In this document: in pieces, positions 23,534 to 36,374 of the stretch
Layout: the number at the start of each line of letters is the position of its first letter
Numbering within the stretch: the stretch's first letter is position 1
Source of the DNA: Glandiceps talaboti
Lineage: Eukaryota > Hemichordata > Enteropneusta > Spengelidae
Length of the DNA: 64,000 nucleotides
Assembly (NCBI RefSeq): GCF_964340395.1
Contig: NC_135556.1
Location: 22,955,723-23,019,722 of the forward strand
Direction: 5' to 3'
Translations under genes and position numbers: made by a program
The notes under the pieces: generated by a model
Told to the model about the DNA's origin: nothing
Seen by the model: only the letters and a program-made list of their open reading frames with translations
Databases searched by the model: none

Positions 23534-25680
23534 TAACCATAGTAAATGTTATCAACAAAGCTGAGTATACAACTGCCAACATCAGACCATGGACGGAACC
23601 TGTTACAAACATGGAAAATAAATGAATGAATTGGATTAATAACACTTGGCTCAGCATGTTGAACAGCAGAGACTTGTAATACACACCATGGTTTGTGTAT
23701 GATGTTGTACAACAAATGAACTGAAATTGACAACTCATAGTTATGTCTTGTTTCATACAAACTATCATACTTGACAGGATTCATAGATAGTTCCTCGTCA
23801 TGATTCTCAAAAAAGAACAAAGTGTCTTTGATTGAACATACTTGTAGTGATATAGTCATGTGGTTTCTTACCCATCAACTCTTTCATAAGTTTATTGTAC
23901 AGGTGTTGGTAATACCATTGACTATCTTTATAGAATCATCATTAGATTGTTGAATACCTTCATTTTGGGTAGTATAACCAGGTAGAATTAATTCTCCAAA
24001 TGTCACCAATGACTAGAGTATTTCACAGTCTCAGTCCTTGGGCCATTCTGCCTGGGTTTAGTCAATGCTGTATATGTCACCAGGGATTTTCACAGGCTGT
24101 CACTGGGGGCGCTCTACTTGGGTGTAGTTGATGGTTAACAATGACTTTCTTTCATAATATTCTTTAGTCCCCATCATACACCATATAGTGACTTATGCTT
24201 TGTCGCCTTCTGTATCCAGTTAAACCTTTTAAAAGAGTAAAACCAGGTGAAATCACTGTACAATATTGTGTAAAATCTATAAGCCCATATTACGTTTGTA
24301 AAGATCTTGCATTTTACCATCTCTATAAAACCTCATTTTGTCAGTTTCACTGACATAAGTTGAGAATATTGAATTAGTTATGTCACTTTATGCATATGTT
24401 ATATATTTATGATATTTGTTCACATTTGCTGCTGTTTAAGTTTTGATGGGGGGGGGGGGGGGGTCAGGATTTCATTTATCTTTATTTTCACTGTGATAGA
24501 GGAAAATTGATACTACAATGTAAATAAACAATTTTGTTTTACAAAAGACTGAAATAATTGATTGGAGAGTTGGATGTTCATCTTTTATATGTACTCAATT
24601 GGTAGCCATTTCATTGTGTGTGTGTGTGTGTGTGTACGTTAGTTTTTGAGTATGTGGTCTCACTTGTGCTGAGTTGTGTTGCAATCTTATACTCTTGAAA
24701 TGAATTAATCATCAACTAAACTTTTGTTCTAAACACAAACTTGAAACTTGTCTTTCCAAATTAATAGCTCCCTTAGTGACAAAGTTGAAATCTAGTATTT
24801 CCCAATAAATAGCGCCCTCTAGTGGTATTGTTATTGAATCTCAAAGCAATAATACATGGTAAAGAATGTTTGCTTTCCTCTCTCAAAATTGAAAGCCATG
24901 GACTCCTTATATTTAATACATGATGTGAAATTTCTTGGAAGTCACAATCCTCAAAAAGAAAGCAAAATTGTTACTCTGGTTTCAAACATTTCAAACAAAT
25001 GTAAGATTGTCTATTTGTTTAGAAGAAAATTTAGCTGAATATTCAGTGACTGAAGCAAGAAACTAACTTGTATTTCTTTAAAATAGCTGTCTTGCAAGTG
25101 AGCAACAGTTTGAAGGGTGCCCTCACAGTCACATCTCATGAAACCTTTGTTTTTATTTAACCAGGGAATCGACCAAAACCTCTACTAGTTATCACATTAT
25201 ATGAAAACAAAGCTAATAAAAAAAGGAATCTTGTGGGGTTTATTTTTCAGTCTCTGAAGCTCAGCCTGACTGCTATACAGGTCCAAATTTACTTTTAGAA
25301 CTACTTGTACATGGGGTTGGTCCTAATGGTGTGGGGTCATAACTGTACAGAAAATATTTCAGTAGTTATTTTTTCATATTCAGACATTCTGTGTTAAATT
25401 TGCATACATTTTATCTATACAACATGCTGTATTCATGATGTTAAATGTATGTTTGTGGGTATTTGTATGTATTTCTTTCTTGTCAACAATTTTCTTATTA
25501 ATCAAAACCACCACATAAGCCTGGGTCTCTGGCCCTGTGGTTAAACTTTGTGAGGGTATAAACTAATACACAAAAGCACATCTGGGGTTGATGTAGGATG
25601 GTAAGAGGTGGAATAGTCTTTGTTCATAAATGATGCAATAAACAACAAGGGTCTCAGTTTGAAATAGTAAACCTAATAAG
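23534..25680. other. DCTD 3' UTR and intergenic spacer
   Basis: No coding exon was seen. Candidate polyadenylation signals for DCTD are at 23617-23622 and 24523-24528. A G run lies near 24450-24465 and a TG repeat near 24617-24637. The 159-codon minus-strand open frame at 23380-23859 overlaps DCTD exon 5 antisense and is not supported. Confidence 0.6.
23617..23622 (+). terminator. Candidate DCTD polyadenylation signal AATAAA
   Basis: AATAAA, 84 bp after the DCTD stop codon. A GT-rich stretch follows near 23690. A second AATAAA at 24523-24528 is an alternative. Confidence 0.4.
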
Positions 25681-25730
25681 CACACAGACACACTGTAAAT
25701 TAATATTGAAATAGAGCCAAATGCTTTATT
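25681..25730 (-). terminator. Candidate Shroom polyadenylation signal with GT-rich downstream element
   Basis: On the minus strand AATAAA (25730-25725) is followed after about 31 bases by GTGTGTCTGTGTG (25693-25681), the spacing expected for cleavage and polyadenylation. It would give Shroom a 3' UTR of about 3.2 kb. An alternative AATAAA lies at 26481-26476. Confidence 0.45.
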
Positions 25731-28700
25731 TCATGTAGCGATGTATCTTTCCAAAATGTTTGCATTACTACAGCAAGAAATGAAGCTTTATGAAAAACAT
25801 ACCGTTCACCCTGTAATGTTAACTGACACAGACTTTGTTTGCAATGAGAAAACTGCACTAAACCATGCATCATATATCAAATACAACACTTTCATTAAAT
25901 GAAAATAAGTAATATGCTCTTCAAGAGAGAGCTACCAAAAGAACAGTTCCCATCGATGTACCGAAAGTTTTTAGCTGTATAGCGCCACCACGAGTTCCAT
26001 ACATGGTGACTTTTGTTTTTATCACATGCTGCCTTCTCCATGGAACTAATAGTAATACATTGTTCTCGGTGACTTCAGCATGCAAAAAGAACACCTATAC
26101 AACCAACCATGTTTCTGATAACAATTTCAAACTCAGAAATATTACTGCAGAAACATCGTTTTTCATAATTTTCAACCCTAAAAGGTTCATTGGGTATGAG
26201 TAATAATCATTCGATAGTGATCTTTATCACAGCTGCTTCCAAAAGCTGGCATGCAGCATGTATATATATGTTTCTATGTTCAGATGGGTTACATAAATAC
26301 TGACACACAAGTTAACCAGTGAAAACAGAATACTGGAAGAAACAAAAAGCCAAAATATACAGATATATCATGTGTTTTCACTCTGTCACAAGTCCATGGT
26401 TATATTTCAGACAAATAGGTCATTAATTAAATAACAGAAGAGCAGCTCCTTATTCCAGAAACAACAAATTTAGCTTTTATTCGTACTAGGCACCAATCAT
26501 GCACATTTCATTGGTGTGTGTCAATTTCATTTTAATTTCCATTTCCAATATGTCCATTACCACCAGAGCTCCAACTCTATCTATATAAAGCTTTGTATGG
26601 ATTGGGTGATAAGAAAAGGTGACAACAACAAAAATACAAACTAAATTCTTTTTGAAAAATAATAATAATAATAATATTAATAATAATAATATTACTTGGC
26701 ATTAATACATTTAAAGCATGCAAATAATCTCAGAAAATAAACTTAGGAATGAATTACTAGTTCTAAGTTTCACACTGAAGCCATATATGTAGAGCTATTA
26801 ATATGAATTGGATCTAAACTGTTGCCATGCAAAAAAATATATAAATCCACTTTTGACGGGTTTGGCTGAGTGTAAATGAAAAAAAAAACCAATGAAACAA
26901 AGTCTGGCAGCATCAGTTTGAGAATTATTACAATCCATCTTTTAAGATTAAAATACAGATGTTTCAAACTGCTCTAGTAGATGCTATCCAACTAAATCAT
27001 GGATGAAATTTCTTGATAAATATTCACTTTACATACTAAGAGTTGATTTGTTAATGCATTCTTTTTACTGTCAAGAAACAAAGGTTTAATTTGGTGTTGC
27101 CAGGAACAGTTTCTGACTTGCACATATTCATGTTTGTTATGGATTATTCAAATTACTCTACATGAATATGCAATGATGCAAATAATTCTTTACTAATATG
27201 CACTGGTACAAATTATTCCTTATGAATATGCACTTATGCAAATTATTCCTCATTATTATGCATAATATGCAAATTGTTCATGAATATGTATTATTTCCTG
27301 TTATATGTTAGTTTATATTTTGAATATATATATATGTTTGAAGTATAAATGTGATAAAACAGCATCTACAAATTGATAGCTAATGCAGTGTGAATGCTCA
27401 GCAGTCAAACAAAGATACTATACATGTACAAGGACAGTATAGCTTTAGATTCTGAATTTTAGTTCCTAAATCTTACAGTATCATCAGATCTGTCTGTGAC
27501 AAAATGAAGGTACAGTTTATAAATTATGGACTGTACCCTTTATCAGATCTGATTACATTTGTGATCATAATTAGCTTACATGTTTAATTTAAATTTTCTT
27601 CAAAATGGTACAAAAAGTCAGATTTCAGCGAAAAATGCGTGCTACAAAAAAAGATAGCCACATCAAAAACAATATAGTATCTCTATATACAGAACACAGT
27701 AGAGTAACTGGCCTAATGACTACACAAGCCACACAATGCTAAACACTTGGGGTATATACAGTACAGGCTTTGCAAATAATTAGAACTAGCAAAAAACACT
27801 CATTATTAGCTCTGTCTTGTAGAAATACTTTGTATCACAAAGACAAATCTCATAAAATCTGCAGTTAATTTTTTTTTTCATCAGATCATACTTTGTGAGG
27901 ATTGATATAATAGTTACTAAGATAAGTCAATTTTGACTTTGAGTGATAAGCACCATGAATGTATTACTTTACTTTTTAATTTCACGCTTTTTGGGCAAAT
28001 ATTTAAAAAAAAAAAATGTTTACAGAATATTTGTAAGGCACACATTAGACTTTCAGGTGTATCAAAACTATTTACAGTGGCACAACATTTGACTCCTGCT
28101 CTCCCCTACAGCACAGTAGTTTGTTCCATACATTGTATGGCAACTTACTGCAATAGGTATCAATGACAAAGGGGTATAAATAGTCAATAAAAGTTCATTT
28201 TAAATTTAGGTTTCACTTTATGGCAAGTACACCTATAGTGTCGTGACAGAAAATGTCTGACAAACTACATGTACAGCTTTTTGCATAGCATTGCTCTTCA
28301 GAATGAATGCTGCATAAGCCTTTTTTTCCTAACGCTACTTGTAAATATGGCAACTTGGCACGTTTTACCTAATTTGCCTAACTGGACTAAGCTAGTCAGC
28401 TCATCCTAACTAAACTATTCTGTGTATTCATAATTTTGCCTAACTAGACTATTCTGTTCGTTCGTCTTTTTTTTTCGTTAACTAGTCTATCATGTACTCT
28501 TAAAAAAAACAAATACAGAAGATGACAAAATGCTTTGGTGTTTTAACTGAATATCTGATACAAATAATTTACTCTCAATGGCGATGTATTCACATTTAAA
28601 GAGTATCTCAAATATGTCTCTTGTGTTGACGCCATGACGTGCAAATCACACTTGCATTATAGAAACGGAGTTGTATATCCGTAAAAAGGAGATGCGTTCA

Positions 28701-28923
28701 GAATGCGAGTTCTCATATCGGAAGGCACATTGCCTTCAAGTTCAGCCAGGTGGGCGTGTATTGAAGGGTTCCACAAACATACAATACCAGCTTCAAATAT
28801 TCCACCAAAGACATAAGCACCATTTTTTGCCAGCATAAAAGCTGATATACATATTTATATATATAACGATATCGTTCACACAAACATGTGGCAGTCCACT
28901 CGTAACAAACGTATTTCATGTAT
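25731..28923 (-). other. Probable Shroom 3' UTR
   Basis: Noncoding AT-rich sequence after the Shroom stop. It contains an AAT repeat near 26657-26694, an octamer-bearing degenerate tandem repeat at 27155-27296 and a degenerate CTAACT repeat near 28365-28495. Its assignment as 3' UTR rests only on the poly(A) candidate at 25725. Confidence 0.4.
27155..27296. repeat. Degenerate ~30-bp tandem repeat with ATGCAAAT octamers
   Basis: About four and a half diverged units of roughly 30 bp built on the pattern TGAATATGCAN(n)ATGCAAATTATTC. ATGCAAAT occurs three times. Confidence 0.75.
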
Positions 28924-29199
28924 TTACACCAGCTTGAAAAGTTTGTCCGTTTGCATGCTATCTTGCAATGCCAGAAGTTGTTCTTCTCCAAGTTTAATAT
29001 TGTCACTAATCTGTCGCAATGTCATAATATGTGTTGATTTCAAAGTGACGAAATGTTGAAAGTCGGCATACTCCTCGTCATTGAGGTGTTTACGTAGACA
29101 GGTGGCTACTTGGCCATTTCGTCTGTCGATGCCTTCCTTCAGTTTCTTCGCCTCCTCGTGTTGAGTTTTCAGTTTATCTCTCTTTTCTGTGAGAGATGT
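28924..29199 (-). CDS. SHROOM: Shroom exon 9: end of ASD2 and stop
   Basis: 91 codons plus TAA. It encodes the second half of the ASD2 coiled coil (EEAKKLKEGIDRR, DFQHFVTLKS, NIKLGEEQLLALQDSM). The acceptor is TTTTCTAG. The tail after the coiled coil is only about ten residues, shorter than in human SHROOM3. Confidence 0.95.
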   Translation of the reverse strand, partial: TSLTEKRDKLKTQHEEAKKLKEGIDRRNGQVATCLRKHLNDEEYADFQHFVTLKSTHIMTLRQISDNIKLGEEQLLALQDSMQTDKLFKLV

Positions 29200-32100
29200 C
29201 TAGAAAATGTAAAAAGACAAGAAAAACATTATAATATCTGACAAATGATCTTTTAAAACTGTATTTTTCCAAATGCTAGATTCCAGCACAGTTGTGTATT
29301 GCTTAACACGACAAGTATTTATTGTTATTGGAGGGGTTAAAAACAAAATACATCCTGATTGGATAAGATATTTGTAAACCCACTCCTGACTGGATGTAGT
29401 ATATGTGACACATTTAACAAAATATTATGCATTCTCCTGATTGGCTAAGATATTTTTTCTCACTTGTGATTGGCTGTGGTATATTTCATACATCCAATAG
29501 TTACTCACCTTGAGTTCCTCATCACAGTCTGGTTCCAGGTTGTTCAAAGCATTCTCAGCCCTTGCCAACCTTCCTGACAATGCCAGTAACAAATTAATGA
29601 TTTTATCCAGCTCATCCACAAACAAATTATACTTGGAGAATTCATTACCAGTGCACACAGATTTTGCCATTTCGGTCACACCTTTACCAAATTCTTCATT
29701 TTCAGCCATTTCTATTTGGAGTTGCGTTTGTTCTTCTCTGAGGCCTTCAAGTTTCTTAGTTATGCTTTCGATAAGTTCCTCCTATCAAAGATATAAAATG
29801 TACAATATGTAGTTAGCAGACAGTACAGTGGACACTCTGAATCTCAATGCTACTATATGTTGGACTATTCTCTCAGAAGTACATGGATAATTTGGACCAA
29901 GCTGTACCACATAAAGTGACCAAACTAATGTGTACAACTAAATATGTTCAAAACCTTGGTGTGACTGTGAGACATTAGCTTGAACGGAAACCTATACAAT
30001 TAATGAGACCAAATACCACTACAGCTGACAAACTGAAAATAATCATCAGGGCTCCTATTTCACTTACTTAGGATGGCTGCTAAATAAGTCAAGACAGCAA
30101 AATATATATATCAAGAATTTTTTGTTTTTGAATCCACGAAACTTGAAACCTTACCCTGTTCAATAAAATTACATGAATTATCCTAAAGTGAAATTGAGTT
30201 CCAGGTGATGACATTTTGATACTGTACAGTCATATTAAATACATACACTATGAACCCAAGGTTATAACATACTTGTATTACCAGCAAATACATAGGAAAT
30301 TGTTTCCAGTAAACTTTAATTTCTGATACTTGGGTGGTACAACTCAGACTACCCATATATATTTCATGCCTGCAGTCGCTAGTTTTTATCACCATTCCAG
30401 CGATGAGAAATGCCATATATTTCCACAACTTGTACTGAATTGAATCTGACTAGAGTTAGCAGTAATGACTCCAGGCTACATCAGAATCAATACCACACTT
30501 AATTTAGCATACCTTCTTCTGATTGAGTTCCTCACTGTCAGCTGTGATTTCTTCTACTTCCACATCTTTGTTTTGTAGTAACTGTGCTTTCACCACAGAG
30601 GTTTCAAAGTAATGGCGGAGGACGTTAGGGTCTTCTCTGTAAGTAGAAAGGAAAGTTTTCCAGTGAGATGTTACATATTTACAAATTTCGAACACTGGAT
30701 GTACATATGTCAATGCAGGCTGCAGTTTCTTGCTGTCAAAAACACTCTCATTTTGATGTCATTATATCACCAAATTATACATTCAACATATTAAATGTCA
30801 ATTTTCCTACCATCTGTCCATTTGATATAAATCATAAATGATTGAAATGCTAAACTTCTATTTCTGATTCTAAACTGCAGTGTTCTATTAACTATGAGAA
30901 ACATGTTACACAAAAAATTCAAGTCTTCCTCTTCCACAAAACACAGAATATACCCCATAAATACCTCTTGAAAAAGTTCATAAACATGTCAAACTGGACT
31001 GTGAGTTTTATTGAGTTTTATTGAGTTTAGTTCTATGTGGTAAGCTAAAGACTGAAATAAAAATACAATAAAACATGACGAAAAACAAAAATTATAATGA
31101 ACTTACTTTTTAGGAGGAGTTGCTTTCTTTTCAAGAGGTTTAATATCACCGTTAAGCAATCTGCTTGAACTCTTTCTTCTCTTGGGTGGTGATGTACATG
31201 TATTCTGAGGGAATATTCCACTCATGAAGTCTTCTGTAGTTTTCTGTTGAGGTGCTAATAGATTTGACAGTGTTCTGTCATTAGATTCATGACATATAGC
31301 TTTAGCTAACTCCTCTGCTTTTATTTCCTCAGCAGTTTTGGCTTTTTCTTTCTTTGGTTCTTTTTCTTTGATTTCCTCTTTTTCTTTGTGTTCTTCTTTA
31401 GGTGGCTGTTTAGTTACCCCATCTACATGATCCGTGGTTACTTCATCCACTTTCTTTGGTGTTGGCTCTGTATCTTCCTTTATGCTTACAGGAGGAGAGG
31501 TCTGGGTATTAACTGGTGAAATCTGGATGTTAACAGGTGAATTTCGGATATTAACTGGAGAAGTCCGTACGTCAATGGGAGAAGCCTGAACTGGTTTCTC
31601 GGCTTCTCTTTCCTCTCTTTCACTGATTTCATCCTTAGTTTCGAATTTGTTCTTAATTTCTTTAACCGAGCTAAATGACGCAATCCGGCTGAATGGTCGA
31701 CCAGGTGCTGTTTTCGTGGGTGACTTCAGTGGAGACGTTAACACTGTATCTAATGACTTTGCAGGTTTAAGCTTGCCGGGTGACCAGGAATCTTTCAATG
31801 GACTTGTAAATGGTGATTTAGGATTTTTGTTTTTACTAAGTGTGACAGTCATACTACTTTGTACTGTACTAGATGAGGACATGCTGGTTATGGCAGTAAG
31901 ACTTGTAGTGGTGTTCTGTTCCACACTTGGTGAAGAAACTGGTAATTTGGTAAATGATCTTGACTTGAGTGGTGATTCTGCTTTCTCTGGTGTTGTAGGC
32001 AGACTGGACATACTTGATGCGGGAGTGGGGCGATTGTAATTCATAAAAGGTCCTGTTCTCTGGGGGCACCTTTTCTCCATGTATTCCCTGTATGTTTCTT

Positions 32101-35100
32101 TCTCAGTGTGGCTGAAAAATGAAGGAATATTTACTATTACTCATGGATTCAACTAAAAATATAACACCACAAACAAACAAGAGAACCAACTCTTTCAAAT
32201 GATGGCAAATTTACACTGAATATTAAAATATCAACCAGGTAATAATCTGAAACATCATACCACTAATGTCATTGTCATCTTCATTCAAGTGAGTTGTGTT
32301 GGGGTTAAAACAATATACATTGTACCAGGTTTTCTTTAGTTTTGTGTTCCTGAGATTCTAACATTATAAATGTGTGTATAAAGTATGATTTCATTAAATA
32401 TTGCTGAAATAAAACAAATTTCACTTCAGTATATGCTTACTAAAAATTACATTGATTTGTAAACTAATTTTTCAAGCTAAGATGGAAAGGAATAGATTGA
32501 AGTACTGAAAATGTATTTTCAAGCGTTTTATACTTACATCAATGTAGTCTGTGGATGCATGGTTATTTCTTTCTCAATTTTCTTCAAAAAGTTAGTACTG
32601 TTATCTCTCAGAGGAGTTTTGTGGTCTGCTACTGGCTGTGTTTGTAGCATTGTGTCTTCTGTTGGTTCAAGTTCTTCAATAGATCCTATATGTGGAGGAG
32701 GTGGGAATTCAGACTCGTCCTGTGAGTCTAACTCATCAACACTCGGTGACCCAGGTGGTGAAGGCAGAATAAAGCTATCCGTTGTCTTGTACCGAAACTC
32801 TATTGACCGTTTCTCTCTTAACCGTCTAGCACTTGGTGAGATTGTCTGTTGGTTTTTGACAGTATAAAGCTGATCTGTTGCTGAGAGTAAATCTTTCTCA
32901 GTTGTCTCTGTATCAGACTCGTCACTACTGGTCTCCGAACTGCAATGATAAGGACAAGATTGTCTGTGTTATATATATATTCACTCCACAACTAAAATTA
33001 ACACAATGGGCTTGTCTTCCTTCCCTTGTTCTCAGAACATATGGAGATACAGTTTGGATTGAGTTACAACAATCTGTGTATACGACATTGAAAAACCTAT
33101 CCATTGACATGTATACCACACAGAAGTTTATCAATGATAATGGTATACCACTTTGGAGGTCAAATCAGTCAATAATGTCATATGGGAAAGATATAAAAAT
33201 TCACACTGTGTTTTTTGACAATAATATATTGTATGCTGTAGTGAGATGAGCACAGTGGACATACACTTCACTTTTACCTGCATACCTCCTTTTACCAGAT
33301 TCATAGCACTCAAAAACAAATCGACACCAAATTAGTATTGACAAGATTAAAACACACTGGTATCCTGTTTACTCCAACCCATTCATCACTTGTTTATCCC
33401 AACCTTTCTTGGCACTCAAGCAAATGAAGAAGACTGTAATTTTAGGGTTGGTTTGTGCTAAGACAAGATTATTTTGACTTTTACTCCATTTATCACTCAC
33501 AAGGTTGGACTCAGTGCCAATCAGATACATAGACACACTACAGTACAAACTTACAAATGATTACATGTTATAGGCACATATGAGTTTCACTAGCCGAGAA
33601 TATTTGAACAATCCATCATGGCCTTAGGCGAACTGTACCATCTTAAAACATTGTTTTACCGATGTTTTTCAACATGGCCTCATCAGACTGGGTTACAAAG
33701 AACCATATCACATCATTATTTATCGCAATAGGATTTAATGAATGATGAAAGACAATATTTGGATGACGTCACAGTCTAAATAGATACTCTGTTTTTATTT
33801 CTAAATTCTCAGTATTCAGACTTCAAAACTAATTCCTGGCAGTGATATATATTTTTTTAAATGACTCAGCATGTTCTATTTACAATTATGAAGAATATGC
33901 AATCTCAATAATTTTTGCTATTAGAATTATAACATATATTAATAATCTATCTTATACATTGTAAAGTAAATCAAAACTGACTATTTATGGTGATAAGTTG
34001 TCTGTACTTTCAATGCTAGCAACCCCACCAATCTCACTACTTAGGGTAAAGTCACAACTATGATAATCATAGAATGTGAAATCTCAAGTATGGTAAGTTT
34101 ATGTTCTTACAGAAATGTAATAATTTATTGAGCGACAGGCAACCTTTAATTTCATTTTAACATCATATTCATAAATGTTTATGAGTAGTAAACTGTCATC
34201 AAAATCATACGTTCTCCTAACTATATCTACACAAAGATGGCATACACATTCCTATAGGGATACCAAGGAACAGTGTAGGGAAACAAATACCAATGCCTGA
34301 AGACAGGCTAAAACTATCCCAAACACATGGCTTATGTATTACAAGATGTTTTCCCACACAATATCAGGATAACAACACTATCTCAATAGTTCAATGCACT
34401 AAACACAGTTATCATATAAAAACAAGTTCCTTCTTCTTGATAACTTGAGTCACTTCAAAGAAATACCAGAGAATTTCTCGGTGTGAATCTTCCGACACTG
34501 TGTCTGTCTGACCTCAACCATGACCTTACCACTCTGCAAGGTCATAAAAAGCTAAGACCCTAATCATAAGAACTATAATGCTTACAATTAACATTTTATG
34601 ACCGCAATTATTATCTGATAAAATTGGGTTGATGACCCAGAAAAACAAAGTCTTTGACTGGTCAAGTCTTCCTGGCCTGTTTACTGTGCTGTTGTGTTGC
34701 ATCGGTGGTTTGACTGCTAGAAGGTACAACAGTTAATGATCAATGGGTGCTGGCATTTTACCAGGGTTCCCGACCAAAATTATGGCACAAGGAAATCTAT
34801 GCAAATTTAACCATACTTCCTTTTTCTGTTACCATGGTTCACAGACCTTAATGAAAACACTGACAATGAATGTAATACAACAGTGGAGTATCCTTAAGTT
34901 TTTCAGATGCAACTTTTTTCAAACAATCTATTCTGGTGTTCATTTTATACTTCATTTTTCCCATACAGTGTTTTACACTTATTAATTTGAATCCATACAG
35001 AGTCTGTAATATGACTGTCATTTGCTCTGTAGATGTTGACAGATTTCTACACAAACACAGAAACCAGACACATTTCAATTATCTGACACTGTTGATTGCA

Positions 35101-36331
35101 TTTGTTCTTAGCTCCCAGTCTATGTTGTCCTAGCTGTTCTACAATATAATATTAACCCTACATACTTAGCATGGATCCCAGATTAAATTCAAAATCTGCT
35201 CTACAAGTCACATTTCTCAGGGATTAGAACTGTTTATGTGTATGAAAACTGAAAATTTCTAGAAGGAATTTGAAAGGCCAAATGATAGCTACAAATCACA
35301 CAGACTGCCGTGGTGGTTGCATGAACCCATGACAGATACAGTATCTTTAGTGAGAAAACCATAGCACAGCGTAATCTCATCGGGTTGACTGATAAGTTCT
35401 CCCACAGACGACTAGTATACATGCACTTTGCTACAACTGGTGACCTTACATTGACACGCAAAGTAGACATACAAATATTTTATTTGTGTTTTAGTTTTGA
35501 TTTCAATCTTAATCTGTGTTATAACATCCATAGTTCAAAGTTGGTCTGAGATACATCCTGGGCAAATTTTTTTGACTATATCAGCCAAGAATTATAGTCT
35601 TTTGGATTCTCTTGATACTTGCATGTATTTTGATATTTTATCTCAGATGCCATATGTTTGTATAATTCTTGTACAATATGACATAAAATACTGGAATGGC
35701 CTTCAAAATATCACATTCCTCAATTTCTGTTCTACTCATTACAGCTTCTTTAGACATCTTTAGTTTTTTTCAAAACCATCATCTCCAAACTGTATACTAG
35801 ATTTGTATGTATGTACATACATACATACATGTATACACATGTTCATACATACATACATATGTACGACAGTACGTATGTACATACATACAACATACGTATG
35901 TACTTACACACATACAGACAGACAAGACAGACAGACAGAGACAGATCGATAGACCATGCACTTTTCTTCATCGCCTTTCAACAAAACAATGCCCCAATAC
36001 TTGATCAGAAAAGTCACAGTTCCTAACACCACCCAAATGTGATAGCAATGCCAACATCAAGATCATAGTGGTAATTGATGGAATGTGTTTATAGAGATGA
36101 TGACATTGTAATGTGCTAATTGGAAACAAAATATCAACTTGGCTATTCCCCCACAAAGATGAACCTGCTGAGTGGATAGGGAATGTTATTTAATGGGTAG
36201 TAACCCACAGCTGCAACACATTGCATAATGTAACATGGGCAAGGATGAAGAAAGATATACATATCAAATATGTTGTCCTTCTTTAGCTCTGACAAAGATA
36301 TGATACTGGCATGGTCTTCACTACTCAAATC

Positions 36332-36374
<43 letters not shown>

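Noticed and set aside
23380-23859. 159-codon minus-strand open frame over DCTD exon 5
   Set aside because: It is antisense to a confirmed exon, has no splice logic and matches no family.
31647-32039. 130-codon plus-strand open frame
   Set aside because: Antisense shadow of Shroom exon 6.
32511-33249. Plus-strand open frames over and beside Shroom exon 5
   Set aside because: Partly antisense to exon 5, partly intronic; no recognisable domain.
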